Assembly: GCA_021799355.1 (NCBI GenBank)
Contig: JAJZAQ010000022.1
Coordinates: forward strand, 1 to 44,260
Direction of reading: 5' to 3'
Source of the DNA: Pseudomonadota bacterium
GTDB lineage: Bacteria; Pseudomonadota; Gammaproteobacteria; Burkholderiales; Burkholderiaceae_C
Length of the DNA: 44,260 bases
Shown here: positions 22,381 through 30,860 of the stretch, one piece after another
How the letters are laid out: every line of letters starts with the position of its first letter
How positions within the stretch are numbered: the first letter of the stretch is position 1
Program-made: the position numbers and the translations under genes
Notes under the pieces: generated by a model
The model's input: only the letters and a program-made list of their open reading frames with translations
Database searches by the model: none
What the model was told of the DNA's origin: nothing

Positions 22381-23570
22381 GACGTTGCTCCGCGGATCAG
22401 CAGCACGTCACCCTGCGCGCTGCAGTCGAGCGCAGCGCCGGCGCAGCGCGCCGCTGCCTGCGCCGCGGCATCGCCCGGCAGGGTGAGCTGCAATTGGCCT
22501 GTGCTGAACTTCAGCGCCGTGGGCACGACCCCGGCGGGCACGACCTCGCTGGCGCGGCCCATGAGCACGTCCAGATCGCCATCGCCGGGCCGGCCGGCAC
22601 GCAGCCGCGCGGCATCCAGCGCGCGCTGCACCTGCAGGCGGGGATCGAGAATCGCCGGCACCCCCGGCAGCGCGGCCAGCGCCGTGGCGTCCAAGGTGTG
22701 CTGCAACCGGCTTTCCTCGCGCGACAACCTGAACGCCGCGGCGTTCATGCCGACGAGCTGCACCGCTGCCAGCAGCACCAGCAAGGCGCTGACGCGGCGC
22801 CACGCCGGCGTGGCCAACTGCTCTCTCACGCCGTGCCAGCCACGCGACAGCGCGTGTCTGGGTGCCAGATCGAACTGCCGCAGCGTCCACGGCGACTGCG
22901 CGGCGCGGGCCAGCCATCCTGCGTCGCTGAGGGTTTGCGGCGTCAGCCCCGACGGCAGGTCCAGCCAGCTCAGCTGCGCCTGCGCCTGATCCTGCACCCA
23001 CAGATGGTCCGGGGTGACGGGCATCGGCAGGGCCTGCGGCGCGGCGGCATCGGCAGCGAGAATCAGCGGCAGCCACGCCGCCTCGCCCTGCTGGTCGCGC
23101 CACAGCAGACGCGGCCCCTGTCCGACGTCCTGCAGCAGCGCGTCGCCCGGCGCCAGCAGCGCGGCCTCGGGAACGACGCCGTGCGGTTCCAGCCCGGCCT
23201 GCGCCAGATCGGCGATCGCCTGGCGCAGCGGCTCTCTGGGCACGGCACACGCCAGGGCGATGCTGCCGTCCTCGCTTTGCGGCCCCGCGGCCAGATGCAG
23301 CGCGGCGGCGTCCTGCAGCAACCGGTCCTCGAGCGCGCCGGCGAGCGCGGCCTGCAGCCGCGCGGCGGGCAACGGCGGCAGCGACACCGCCAGCACCGAG
23401 GCGTCTGCCGCGTCGACCACGGCGACCACGCGCGCCGCGCGCGGCAGCAGCGCCACCTGCTCGCGCCCGGCGGCCAGCAGCCTACCGTCGGCGCCGAGCA
23501 GCACGTATGCCAGCGCGGGCAGCGGATGCGCAGCGGCCAGCGGCGGCAGGCGGAGAACCAGGGTTTGCAT
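22377..23570 (-). CDS. gspL: type II secretion protein GspL
   Basis: GspL (397 aa) recruits GspE to the membrane. The actin-like cytoplasmic domain covers about residues 1-250, followed by one membrane helix (RRVSALLVLLAAVQLVGMNA) and a periplasmic ferredoxin-like domain. The start at 23570 is chosen because upstream in-frame sequence is not GspL-like. A 93-bp gap to gspK is the largest in the pseudopilin-platform part of the operon and holds a possible internal promoter. Confidence 0.92.
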   Translation of the reverse strand: MQTLVLRLPPLAAAHPLPALAYVLLGADGRLLAAGREQVALLPRAARVVAVVDAADASVLAVSLPPLPAARLQAALAGALEDRLLQDAAALHLAAGPQSEDGSIALACAVPREPLRQAIADLAQAGLEPHGVVPEAALLAPGDALLQDVGQGPRLLWRDQQGEAAWLPLILAADAAAPQALPMPVTPDHLWVQDQAQAQLSWLDLPSGLTPQTLSDAGWLARAAQSPWTLRQFDLAPRHALSRGWHGVREQLATPAWRRVSALLVLLAAVQLVGMNAAAFRLSREESRLQHTLDATALAALPGVPAILDPRLQVQRALDAARLRAGRPGDGDLDVLMGRASEVVPAGVVPTALKFSTGQLQLTLPGDAAAQAAARCAGAALDCSAQGDVLLIRGATS

Positions 23571-23580
23571 GGTGGCGGCG

Positions 23581-23586
23581 ATTGTA
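23581..23586 (-). promoter_or_regulatory. candidate internal promoter before gspL
   Basis: The minus strand reads TACAAT 11 bases before the gspL ATG, with TTGCCG 15 bases further upstream. The spacing is short and the -35 match only moderate. If active it would give a nearly leaderless gspLMNDEF transcript. It is the only clear AT-rich box in the 93-bp gspK-gspL gap. Confidence 0.3.
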
Positions 23587-23663
23587 GAGACGCTGGGTGA
23601 CCGGCAAGGGTGTGGAAAAACACGATGTTGCGCCGCGTTGTTCAACGTCCACAAGCCGCATGG

Positions 23664-24635
23664 TCAGTTTGCTCCGGCTGCGGCCTGCGCGGGAGCCGCC
23701 AACCAGGGGGGGACCCGTTCGATGCGCACCACCTGGGTGAACAGCCCGGCGCGCTGGATCAGCGCGCGTTCGGCGTATTCCAGGTGGCCGATGCGCACCC
23801 GGGCAATGGCGTCGAAATAGCCGGTGGCGACGCTGACGAGTTGCGGGTTGACCTGCGTGCCCTGCGGCAGCAGCAACGCGATGTCACCCAGGTTGCGGAA
23901 ATACGCGCGTTTGCGCGCCTGCACCAGCGCCTGCGCGGTGTCGGCATCCACCCCCAGCAGGGCGGCCAGCACCAGCGGAGCGGCGGTGTTGGCGTTGACC
24001 GCGGTGGGCTGCGGCAGCAGCGTGACTGCCGGGGCCAGCCGCGGCAGGGCCTGCGCCACCGCCGTCCCCAGCCGCGCCAAATCCTGCAGTTGCTGCAACG
24101 GCAGTGGCGCGTTTGCAACAGACGGCTGTGCCACCGGGGCGGTGCTCGCCGCCACGCCGTTGGCGATGTCGGTGGCCACACCAGCCGGCAGCTGCAACGC
24201 GGCGCACAGGCGCTGCAGCACCCGCAGCGCCTGCGGATCGACGCTGCCCGCCGGCGCCAGATCGCGTAGATTGAAGCGGCTTTGCGCGTCGATGATGCGG
24301 CCTTCGAGCCAGGCATCGGGCAGAGCGGCGCTGTCCTGACCGCGCGCGGCCAGGAAAGTGGACAGCCGCGCCTCGGCCAGCGGCACCGACCACGGTTCGC
24401 CGAGATAGTCGACCGCGGAATTGCGCGCGTCCTCGCGCAAAATCAGCCGCGCCCAGTCGATCGCGCCGCGCAGGATCCAGCGCGCCTGCGTCTGTTCGCG
24501 CGCGGTCTGCTCACGCGAAATCGCGCTCCACTGGCTCCAAAACATGCCCGAGACCATGACCGCCGCCAGCGCGGCGATGAGCATGGCGGTGATCAGCGCG
24601 GCGCCGCGCTGCGCGGAGCGGGACGGGCGGCTCAT
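23664..24635 (-). CDS. gspK: type II secretion minor pseudopilin GspK
   Basis: GspK (323 aa), the large pseudopilin that caps the pseudopilus tip with GspI and GspJ. The leader M-S-R-P-S-R-S-A-Q-R-G is followed by A-A-L-I-T and a hydrophobic helix. As in other GspK proteins the Glu at +5 is missing. The large helical domain is inserted in the pilin fold. Its ATG overlaps the gspJ stop (ATGA). Confidence 0.93.
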   Translation of the reverse strand: MSRPSRSAQRGAALITAMLIAALAAVMVSGMFWSQWSAISREQTAREQTQARWILRGAIDWARLILREDARNSAVDYLGEPWSVPLAEARLSTFLAARGQDSAALPDAWLEGRIIDAQSRFNLRDLAPAGSVDPQALRVLQRLCAALQLPAGVATDIANGVAASTAPVAQPSVANAPLPLQQLQDLARLGTAVAQALPRLAPAVTLLPQPTAVNANTAAPLVLAALLGVDADTAQALVQARKRAYFRNLGDIALLLPQGTQVNPQLVSVATGYFDAIARVRIGHLEYAERALIQRAGLFTQVVRIERVPPWLAAPAQAAAGAN

Positions 24636-25369
24636 TCGAAGTCGTCGAGCAGAAAGTCGCGCTGCAGGGTGCCCGTCAACGGCTGTCCGGTGAACACCAG
24701 CCGCACCCGCACGGCCGCCGGCGTCGCGGTGCTGGCCGCCAGCGCGATGGCGGCAGCCGCTGCGGCGCTGGCCGAGGCTGCCGGCGCCGCCGTCGCCCCC
24801 GCGGCGTTCGCCGAGGTGCCCGGGTTGACCCAGGCGCCCGACTGCTGCAGCAGCCCGACCCCGGCGTAGCGGTAGAACTGCACCTGCAGCCCTGCCACCC
24901 CGGGCAGGATGGTCAGCGCCGGCAGCGGCGGATTTTGCAACGCCGCCTGCAGCACGGCGCGGCTGTCGCTGGGCGCGCTGGCGCTGCGCTGCAGCGCGCC
25001 GTCGCGCGCCATCCAGCACACCACTTGCAGCATTCCCGCCCCCGGTGGCAGGCCGATGCCGGCATCGGCGTCGGCGCGCACATCGCCGCCCAGCGGCTGC
25101 GGCACGCGGCGCACGATGCACAACGCCCCGCCGCGCACGCTCACCGCCGGCAGGCCCGCACCCTGCGACACGGCATGGCGCAAGTCGTCGCCCATTTGCT
25201 GCAGGCCATCGGCCAGCCGGGCGCTGACATCGAAGGCGCGGCGGGCGTCGTCGCGGCTGCGCGCCACCGTGTCCAGCCCGCGCCAGCCCAGCGCGGCGAC
25301 CACGGCCAGAATCGTCACCGCCACCAGCAGTTCGATCAGGGTAAATCCCGCCGGGCGCGTGCGTAGCAT
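24632..25369 (-). CDS. gspJ: type II secretion minor pseudopilin GspJ
   Basis: GspJ (245 aa). The prepilin signal is MLRTRPAG followed by FTLIELLVAVTILAVVAALG, with Glu at +5. Family sequence MGDDLRHAV follows the helix. Near residues 190-215 there is an unusually Ala-rich loop (ANAAGATAAPAASASAAAAA). It starts immediately after the gspI stop and is translationally coupled to gspK. Confidence 0.93.
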   Translation of the reverse strand: MLRTRPAGFTLIELLVAVTILAVVAALGWRGLDTVARSRDDARRAFDVSARLADGLQQMGDDLRHAVSQGAGLPAVSVRGGALCIVRRVPQPLGGDVRADADAGIGLPPGAGMLQVVCWMARDGALQRSASAPSDSRAVLQAALQNPPLPALTILPGVAGLQVQFYRYAGVGLLQQSGAWVNPGTSANAAGATAAPAASASAAAAAAIALAASTATPAAVRVRLVFTGQPLTGTLQRDFLLDDFE

Positions 25370-25762
25370 TCACAAATTCCCGATGATGGTCACCACCCGC
25401 CACGCGCTCCAGCCGCTGGCGTCGCGCACATCGACCTGCACACGGCGAAAGTTGGGGTTGGGAGTGGGCATGACATCCACCATCACGGTGAAGGCCACTC
25501 CGGCCTGGGTACAGCCGCTGCTGCTCTGGCCGATGGCAAGAAACGTCTTGCCCAGCCGCTGGTCGACGAGAAAATTCTGCGCGCACTGCTCGGCCAGCAC
25601 CGTCTGCCGGTAGCGCTGCGCATCGTCGCTGACCTGGCCTGCGGCGCGCATCGCCGCCAGCAGGGCGATGGCCACCACCGCCAGCGCCACCAGCACTTCG
25701 AGCAGGGTGAAGCCGCACCGGCGCATCGCCGCAGCCCCCTGCGCTGGCCGCCGCCGCGTCAT
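25370..25762 (-). CDS. gspI: type II secretion minor pseudopilin GspI
   Basis: GspI (130 aa from 25762). The mature helix begins FTLLEVLVALAVVAIALLA. Two starts are possible: 25762, whose ATG overlaps the gspH stop (ATGA coupling), or an internal ATG at 25726 that gives a short leader M-R-R-C-G. The C-terminal half has the family pattern NFRRVQVDVRD. GspI helps start pseudopilus assembly with GspJ and GspK. Confidence 0.92.
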   Translation of the reverse strand: MTRRRPAQGAAAMRRCGFTLLEVLVALAVVAIALLAAMRAAGQVSDDAQRYRQTVLAEQCAQNFLVDQRLGKTFLAIGQSSSGCTQAGVAFTVMVDVMPTPNPNFRRVQVDVRDASGWSAWRVVTIIGNL

Positions 25763-26535
25763 GACCGCAGGCGCTCGACGACAAACGGCGCGAAACCGTC
25801 GCTGGACACGGCCTCGCTGTGCGTGCCGTCGGACAGCACCACCTCCACCGCGCTGCCCACGGGCTCCGGGCCAAACAGCAGCCAGCCCGGCGGCACACCC
25901 AGCGCTGCCGGGGCGGCGTCGCGCAGGCGCACCGACACGTCCCCTGCGGCGTATTGCGCCTGCCGGGGGGGCTCACCCAGCGCCAGACGCCAATTCACCG
26001 GCGCCGGCTCGGAGCGTGCGCCCAGCCACGGCCAGCGACGCGGATGCAGCACATCGGCATCCACCGGCTGCCAACCCTGCGGCCCCATTTGCACGAACGC
26101 ATACCCCGCAGGCCCGCTGGCCCAGGCCAGCGGCACACCGGTTTGCGCCGCATATTGCCGCGCCGCATCGAACAGCGCCGCCAGCCGTTGCGCCTCACGC
26201 TGCATCTGCGCGTTTTGCGACGGCGGCAACGCCAACGCCGCCAGCGCCGTGACCATGCCGACGATGATCAGCGCGACGAGCATTTCGAGGAGGGTGAACC
26301 CCCACGCTCGGCGCTGCCGCGCCTGCGCTGCCCCCCGAGGGGGCTGACCCTGCCTTGGGGCGGCCCGGCAGCAGGGCCGGGTGAACCCCCACGCTCGGCG
26401 CTGCCGCGCCTGCGCTGCCCCCCGAGGGGGCTGACCCTGCCTTGGGGCGGCCCGGCAGCAGGGCCGGGTGAACCCGCTGCAGGGCAGCTGCGGCACGGGC
26501 TGCGCAGGGCTATTGCCAGCTGCCGATATCGGCAT
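25759..26535 (-). CDS. gspH: type II secretion minor pseudopilin GspH with a repeat-expanded leader
   Basis: GspH pseudopilin. The mature part is normal: G then [15 protein letters not shown], followed by a beta-rich domain. The leader is abnormal because two in-frame 87-bp repeat units (29 residues each, beginning [20 protein letters not shown]) lie between the ancestral leader and the cleavage site. No ATG, GTG, TTG or CTG occurs in frame inside the repeats, so translation must begin upstream: ATG 26535 (AAGGGG upstream, inside the gspG end, 79-residue leader) or GTG 26496 (66-residue leader). The last unit ends R-R-A-W-G just before FTLLE, so a basic patch and the cleavage glycine remain. 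Whether the protein is processed is unknown. Confidence 0.85.
   Translation of the reverse strand: MPISAAGNSPAQPVPQLPCSGFTRPCCRAAPRQGQPPRGAAQARQRRAWGFTRPCCRAAPRQGQPPRGAAQARQRRAWGFTLLEMLVALIIVGMVTALAALALPPSQNAQMQREAQRLAALFDAARQYAAQTGVPLAWASGPAGYAFVQMGPQGWQPVDADVLHPRRWPWLGARSEPAPVNWRLALGEPPRQAQYAAGDVSVRLRDAAPAALGVPPGWLLFGPEPVGSAVEVVLSDGTHSEAVSSDGFAPFVVERLRS
26295..26468. repeat. two tandem 87-bp REP-like palindromic repeat units inside gspH
   Basis: Units 26295-26381 and 26382-26468 appear identical, and the junction sequence GGGTGAACC occurs three times, each 87 bases apart (26292, 26379, 26466). Each unit contains two potential hairpins: a C5/G5 stem (26331-26343 in the first) and CCCGGC/GCCGGG (26364-26381 in the first). 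From memory, similar GC-rich palindromes are dispersed in genomes of Comamonadaceae and relatives; I saw no other copy in this window. The length is a multiple of three, so the gspH frame stays open. Confidence 0.93.
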
Positions 26536-26983
26536 TGGCCCCTTCGCCGCCGGGTTTGCCGTCTGCGCCATAGCTGAACACATCGACCGGGCCTTTGACA
26601 CCCGGGTTGAGGTACTGATACGGGTGCCCCCAGGGATCGGTCGGGAGTTTTTCCAGATAGGGTTTCCAGTTCGCCGGGATCGGCGGCGTCGTGGGCTTGA
26701 CCACCAGCGCCTGCAGTCCCTGCTGCTGCGTCGGGTACATGCCGTTGTCGAGTTTGTACAGCTTCAGCGCCTGCATGATGGTGGCGATGTCGGTTTTCGC
26801 CGCAGTCACCCGCGCCTCGTCGGTGCGACCGATGATGTTCGGCACGATCAGCGCCGCCAGCACGCCCATGATGACCAGCACGACCATGAGCTCGATCAGC
26901 GTGAAGCCGCGCTGCCGCTGCCCCCTGGCGGCGGCAGACGCCGCGGCAGCACCTTCAACGCAAGGAGTCGGAACGGATTTCAT
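26510..26983 (-). CDS. gspG: type II secretion major pseudopilin GspG
   Basis: Major pseudopilin (157 aa), first gene of the gsp operon. A 26-residue leader ends R-Q-R-G before [20 protein letters not shown] with Glu at +5. The conserved [27 protein letters not shown] and the calcium-loop region [20 protein letters not shown] are intact. The start is 36 bases from the divergent gspC start, so their promoters must overlap each other or the coding regions. Confidence 0.97.
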   Translation of the reverse strand: MKSVPTPCVEGAAAASAAARGQRQRGFTLIELMVVLVIMGVLAALIVPNIIGRTDEARVTAAKTDIATIMQALKLYKLDNGMYPTQQQGLQALVVKPTTPPIPANWKPYLEKLPTDPWGHPYQYLNPGVKGPVDVFSYGADGKPGGEGANADIGSWQ

Positions 26984-27004
26984 CGCGGGTCACCTTTCTG
27001 CACG

Positions 27005-27011
27005 GATAATA
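27005..27011. promoter_or_regulatory. shared AT-rich core between divergent gspG and gspC
   Basis: In the 36-bp divergent spacer the only AT-rich block (GATAATA) reads as a -10-like GATAAT on the plus strand and TATTAT on the minus strand. No convincing -35 boxes are visible. For gspC this box would leave almost no leader, so its real promoter may lie inside gspG. Confidence 0.3.
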
Positions 27012-27019
27012 AAGGCGTG

Positions 27020-27607
27020 ATGCGACGCTCTCCGACCCAAGCCCCCGCGCTGTACGGCGTTTCTGCACGCGGCAGCCGCCGGCTGGCATTCGCGTTCGCG
27101 CTCGGGCTGGCGTTTGCCAGCGCGGCGCTGGCCGTCACCTGGACCTTGCGTCTGATCGCCAACCCGCAGCCGGTCCCGGCGGACGCGCACCTCATCGGCG
27201 CGCTGCCGGCCGATGAGGCCGCGCAGCAGGCAGCGCGGCTGTTCGGCGCCGAACCGCTTTCTGCCGCCAGCGGCCCGGCGGCGCCCAGCCGCTTCCGGCT
27301 GTACGGCGTCATCGCCGGTGGGGACCGTGGTGCCGCGCTCATCGGCACCGACGGCGCACCGCCGCGCGCCGTGCGTGTCGGCCAGCCGGTGGCCCCCGGC
27401 GTGGTGCTGCGCGCCACCGGCTACCGCATGGTCTGGCTGGAGCGTGACGGCGTGCGCCAGCAGCTCAACATGGAACCGCCGAGCGCCCAGCCCGCCCCTG
27501 CGGCGGCGTATACGCCGACAATGCCGCAATTCACTCCTGCAGCCGTCGCTCCGCCGGCGCTTGCCCCGACCGTTCCCGCCGCACCGCGGGAAGACCGTCC
27601 GGATTAG
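27020..27607 (+). CDS. gspC: type II secretion protein GspC (short, without PDZ domain)
   Basis: GspC (195 aa) links the inner-membrane platform to the GspD N0 domain. One membrane helix (about residues 21-47) is followed by the homology region FRLYGVIAGGDRGAALIGTD...VRVGQPVAPGVVLRATGYRMVWLERDG. The C-terminus is Pro/Ala-rich and no PDZ or coiled-coil domain follows. The start is the ATG at 27020 after AAAGG; a GTG at 27017 is possible. It is divergent from gspG, as in some other Betaproteobacteria. Confidence 0.88.
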   Translation: MRRSPTQAPALYGVSARGSRRLAFAFALGLAFASAALAVTWTLRLIANPQPVPADAHLIGALPADEAAQQAARLFGAEPLSAASGPAAPSRFRLYGVIAGGDRGAALIGTDGAPPRAVRVGQPVAPGVVLRATGYRMVWLERDGVRQQLNMEPPSAQPAPAAAYTPTMPQFTPAAVAPPALAPTVPAAPREDRPD

Positions 27608-27673
27608 TCCGGGGCGCGGGATGCAGCGCTCGCAGCCCGCGGCCCCGGCGCGCGCAGCCAGGCGCTGCTTTTT

Positions 27674-27679
27674 TATAAT
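27674..27679 (+). promoter_or_regulatory. consensus -10 box before the FmdB-like gene
   Basis: TATAAT lies at 27674-27679, downstream of gspC. No good -35 hexamer is seen at 17 bases. Transcription from here would give a leader of about 80 bases. That leader can fold: GTGGG (27713-27717) pairs with CCCAC (27745-27749) around an inner CGCC/GGCG hairpin (27726-27740). No known riboswitch class was recognised. Confidence 0.55.
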
Positions 27680-27767
27680 CTAGCCCATTGTGTCGCGCCG
27701 AATCGCCCCCATGTGGGTGAAAATCCGCCAAGTTCCGGCGCCATCCCACTTCCACAGGATTTTCATC

Positions 27768-28037
27768 ATGCCGATCTACGCCTATCGATGCGATGCCTGC
27801 GGCCATACCATGGACGCGCTGCAGAAAATGTCCGACGCCCCGCTGACCGTCTGCCCGCAATGCGGCAAACCGGCGCTGCACAAGCAGGTCACCGCCGCCG
27901 GCTTCCAGCTCAAAGGCTCGGGCTGGTATGCCACCGACTTCAAGGGCGGAGGGGCTGCGGCCACCGCGTCCGCCGCTGCGTCGTCTGACTCTGCCGCGCC
28001 CGCGCCGGCCTGTGGTGCGTCGTGCGCCTGCGGCTGA
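27768..28037 (+). CDS. FmdB-family zinc ribbon protein
   Basis: Small protein (89 aa) starting M-P-I-Y-A-Y-R-C, the family's fixed N-terminus. Two CxxC pairs (CDAC, CPQC) form a zinc ribbon. The tail is Gly/Ala/Ser-rich and ends with a cysteine cluster (CGASCACG), also usual in the family. The ATG at 27768 has AGGA eight bases upstream; an in-frame ATG at 27711 would add 19 residues before the conserved start. Such proteins are predicted regulators, but their targets are unknown. The neighbours DUF502 and aspS are typical for Betaproteobacteria. Confidence 0.9.
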   Translation: MPIYAYRCDACGHTMDALQKMSDAPLTVCPQCGKPALHKQVTAAGFQLKGSGWYATDFKGGGAAATASAAASSDSAAPAPACGASCACG

Positions 28038-28178
28038 ATCCCGTCGAACCCTGCGGGAGGCGGCCGGGCCCACTCCGCCGGGTCGACGCGCTGCCCCGCA
28101 ACCGAACGTCCGCAGCCCAATGCCTGCCACGCAAACCTTTGCCTGCCGCTGCCGTCTCCAACCCGGGCCGTCGGCGGC

Positions 28179-28204
28179 GTGTGCAGGCGCACACGGCGTT
28201 TTTT
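28179..28204 (+). terminator. probable rho-independent terminator after the FmdB-like gene
   Basis: GTGTGC (28179-28184) and GCACAC (28189-28194) form a stem with loop AGGC, followed by GGCG and six T (28199-28204). The four-base gap before the T-run weakens the call. It lies in the 253-bp spacer before the DUF502 gene, in which nothing else was recognised. Confidence 0.55.
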
Positions 28205-28290
28205 GCGCCTGACCCACGGCGTACCTTGCACTGCCGCTGCCCGTCCCCCGACCTGAACGCCATCTGCCCCGCGACAGGTGGTTTTGCTCC

Positions 28291-28929
28291 ATGAGCGTGA
28301 AAAACATTTTCATCGCCGGCATGCTGGTCTGGCTGCCGTTGACCATCACCATCTGGGTGCTGTGGCAACTCCTGGCGGTGTTCGACGGCATTTTCCGCGC
28401 CGTGGTCGGCGCGCTGAGCACGGTGGCTCCCGGCCTGTCGCCGGCGCTGGACAGGCTGGTGGGCATCCCCGGTGTGGGCGTGGTGCTGGTGCTCTCGGCC
28501 ATTTTTCTCACCGGCCTGGCCGTGGCCAATATGGTGGGGCAATGGTGGCTGGCGCGCTGGGATGCGCTGATGGCGCGCATCCCGCTGGTCAAGACCATTT
28601 ACAGCAGCGTCAAGCAGGTTTCCGACACCCTGTTTTCGAGCAACGGCAACGCCTTCCGCAAGGCGCTGCTCGTGCAGTATCCGCGGCCGGGATCATGGAC
28701 CATCGCGTTCCAGACCGGCGTGCCCGGCGGTGAGGTCGCGGCCCTGCTGCCGGGCGATCACGTCAGCGTGTACGTGCCGACCACACCGAACCCGACCTCC
28801 GGGTTTTTTCTCGTGCTGCCGCGCAGCGATGTGGTCGAGCTGCAAATGAGCGTCGATGCTGCGCTCAAATACATCATTTCGATGGGGGTCGTCGCCCCCG
28901 CCGCACCGGGCCATCCGCATGGGCGTTGA
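28291..28929 (+). CDS. DUF502 family membrane protein
   Basis: A 212-residue protein with two N-terminal membrane helices (about 6-28 and 61-84) and a soluble C-terminal domain. The family signature RIPLVKTIYSSVKQVSDTLF follows the second helix, and NPTSGFFLVLP is also typical. The molecular function is unknown. Homologues sit next to aspS in many Betaproteobacteria, as here (85 bases upstream). Confidence 0.93.
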   Translation: MSVKNIFIAGMLVWLPLTITIWVLWQLLAVFDGIFRAVVGALSTVAPGLSPALDRLVGIPGVGVVLVLSAIFLTGLAVANMVGQWWLARWDALMARIPLVKTIYSSVKQVSDTLFSSNGNAFRKALLVQYPRPGSWTIAFQTGVPGGEVAALLPGDHVSVYVPTTPNPTSGFFLVLPRSDVVELQMSVDAALKYIISMGVVAPAAPGHPHGR

Positions 28930-29014
28930 CGCACCACGGCGGCCTGCATTGCAACATTCTCCCGCCCGCGCCACACCGGACGCGGCGGCTGTCCACTGAA
29001 AGAACCGTTCCATC

Positions 29015-30814
29015 ATGAGTCTGCGTAGCCAATACTGCGGTCGAGTCACCGAAGCCCTGCTGGGGCAAAGCGTTTCCCTGTGCGGCTGGGTGCAGCGTCG
29101 CCGCGACCACGGCGGGGTGATTTTCATCGACCTGCGCGACCGCGAAGGCGTGGTGCAGGTGGTGTGCGACCCCGACCGGCCGCAGATGTTCGCCACCGCC
29201 GAGAGCCTGCGCAACGAGTTCTGCGTGCAGGTGCAAGGCGTGGTGCGCGCCCGCCCGGCCGGCACCGAAAACGAGGCGATGGCCTCGGGCAAGATCGAGG
29301 TGCTGTGCCACGACATCGTCGTGCTCAACCCCTCGGTGACCCCGCCGTTCCAGCTCGACGACGAAAACCTGTCCGAAACCACCCGGCTGACCCACCGCGT
29401 GCTCGACCTGCGCCGCCCGCAGATGCAGCACAACCTGATGCTGCGCTACCGCGTGGCGATGGCGGTGCGCCGCTACCTGGACGCGCAGGGTTTCATCGAC
29501 ATCGAAACCCCGATGCTCACCAAGAGCACGCCCGAGGGCGCGCGCGACTATCTCGTGCCCAGCCGGGTGCACGACGGGCACTTTTTCGCGCTGCCGCAGT
29601 CGCCGCAGCTGTTCAAGCAGATGCTGATGGTCTCGGGCTTCGACCGCTACTACCAGATCACCAAATGCTTCCGCGACGAAGACCTGCGCGCCGACCGCCA
29701 GCCCGAGTTCACCCAGATCGACTGCGAGACCTCGTTCCTCTCCGAGCAGGAAATCCGCGACCTGTTCGAAAACATGATCCGCAGCGTGTTCAAGGAAACG
29801 CTGGGCGTCGAACTGGCCAACCCCTACCCGGTGATGACTTATGCCGAGGCGATGGCGCGCTTCGGCTCGGACAAGCCCGACCTGCGGGTGAAACTGGAAT
29901 TCACCGAGCTCACCGACGTGATGGCCGATGTGGACTTCAAGGTGTTTTCCGCGCCGGCGTCCACCCCGGGCGGCCGCGTGGTGGCGCTGCGCGTACCCGG
30001 CGGCGGCGAGCTCAGCCGCAGCGAAATCGACGCCTACACCGAGTTCGTCAAAATCTACGGTGCCAAGGGGCTGGCGTGGATCAAAGTCAACGACGTCGCC
30101 AAGGGGCGTGACGGCCTGCAGTCGCCGATCGTCAAAAACCTGCACGACCGCGCGATCGACGCCATCCTGCAGCGCAGCGGCGCGCAAAACGGCGACCTGC
30201 TGTTCTTCGGCGCCGACAAGGCCAAGATCGTCGCCGACGCCATCGGCGCGCTGCGCGTGAAAATCGGCCACAGCGCCTTCGGCAAGGAGCACGGGCTGTT
30301 CGAAGAGGGCTGGAAACCGCTATGGGTGGTCGATTTCCCGATGTTCGAGTTCGACGAGGACGAGCAGCGCTGGGTCGCGGTGCATCACCCGTTCACCGCG
30401 CCCAAGGACGGCCACGAGGAGCTGATGGACACCGCGCCGGAAAAATGCCTGGCCAAGGCGTACGACATGGTGCTCAACGGCTGGGAAATCGGCGGCGGCT
30501 CGGTGCGCATCCACCGCGCCGAGGTGCAGAGCAAGGTGTTCTCGGCGCTGCGCATCGGCCCCGAGGAGGCGCGCGCCAAGTTCGGCTTTCTGCTCGACGC
30601 GCTGCAATACGGCGCCCCGCCGCATGGTGGCATCGCCTTCGGCCTGGACCGCATCGTCACCATGATGGCCGGGGCGCCCAGCATCCGCGACGTCATCGCC
30701 TTCCCCAAGACCCAGCGCGCCCAGTGCCTGCTGACCAACGCCCCCAGCCCGGTGGACGAAAAACAGCTGCGCGAACTGCACATCCGCCTGCGCAACCCGC
30801 AGCCGGCGGCGTGA
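29015..30814 (+). CDS. aspS: aspartyl-tRNA synthetase
   Basis: Class II synthetase of bacterial type (599 aa). The N-terminal OB-fold anticodon domain ([20 protein letters not shown]) is followed by motif 2 ([18 protein letters not shown]), the bacterial GAD insertion domain (about 290-420) and motif 3 ([14 protein letters not shown]). Whether it charges only tRNA-Asp or also tRNA-Asn depends on the presence of asnS or gatCAB elsewhere and cannot be told here. Confidence 0.98.
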   Translation: MSLRSQYCGRVTEALLGQSVSLCGWVQRRRDHGGVIFIDLRDREGVVQVVCDPDRPQMFATAESLRNEFCVQVQGVVRARPAGTENEAMASGKIEVLCHDIVVLNPSVTPPFQLDDENLSETTRLTHRVLDLRRPQMQHNLMLRYRVAMAVRRYLDAQGFIDIETPMLTKSTPEGARDYLVPSRVHDGHFFALPQSPQLFKQMLMVSGFDRYYQITKCFRDEDLRADRQPEFTQIDCETSFLSEQEIRDLFENMIRSVFKETLGVELANPYPVMTYAEAMARFGSDKPDLRVKLEFTELTDVMADVDFKVFSAPASTPGGRVVALRVPGGGELSRSEIDAYTEFVKIYGAKGLAWIKVNDVAKGRDGLQSPIVKNLHDRAIDAILQRSGAQNGDLLFFGADKAKIVADAIGALRVKIGHSAFGKEHGLFEEGWKPLWVVDFPMFEFDEDEQRWVAVHHPFTAPKDGHEELMDTAPEKCLAKAYDMVLNGWEIGGGSVRIHRAEVQSKVFSALRIGPEEARAKFGFLLDALQYGAPPHGGIAFGLDRIVTMMAGAPSIRDVIAFPKTQRAQCLLTNAPSPVDEKQLRELHIRLRNPQPAA

Positions 30815-30860
30815 GAGGTGTGAACGAGCGCCGCACTGGCCGAAGGCGGGCGGCACTGCT

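Noticed and set aside
24636-25976. Extended in-frame upstream region of gspK
   Set aside because: It overlaps gspJ and gspI in another frame. The prepilin leader and the ATGA overlap fix the real start at 24635.
26282-26480. CRISPR array or minisatellite at the gspH repeats
   Set aside because: Only two units of 87 bp with no spacers between them, and internal palindromes typical of REP-like elements.
27599-27612. Hairpin CCGGA-TTAG-TCCGG at the end of gspC as terminator
   Set aside because: Short stem, no T-run, and it includes the stop codon.
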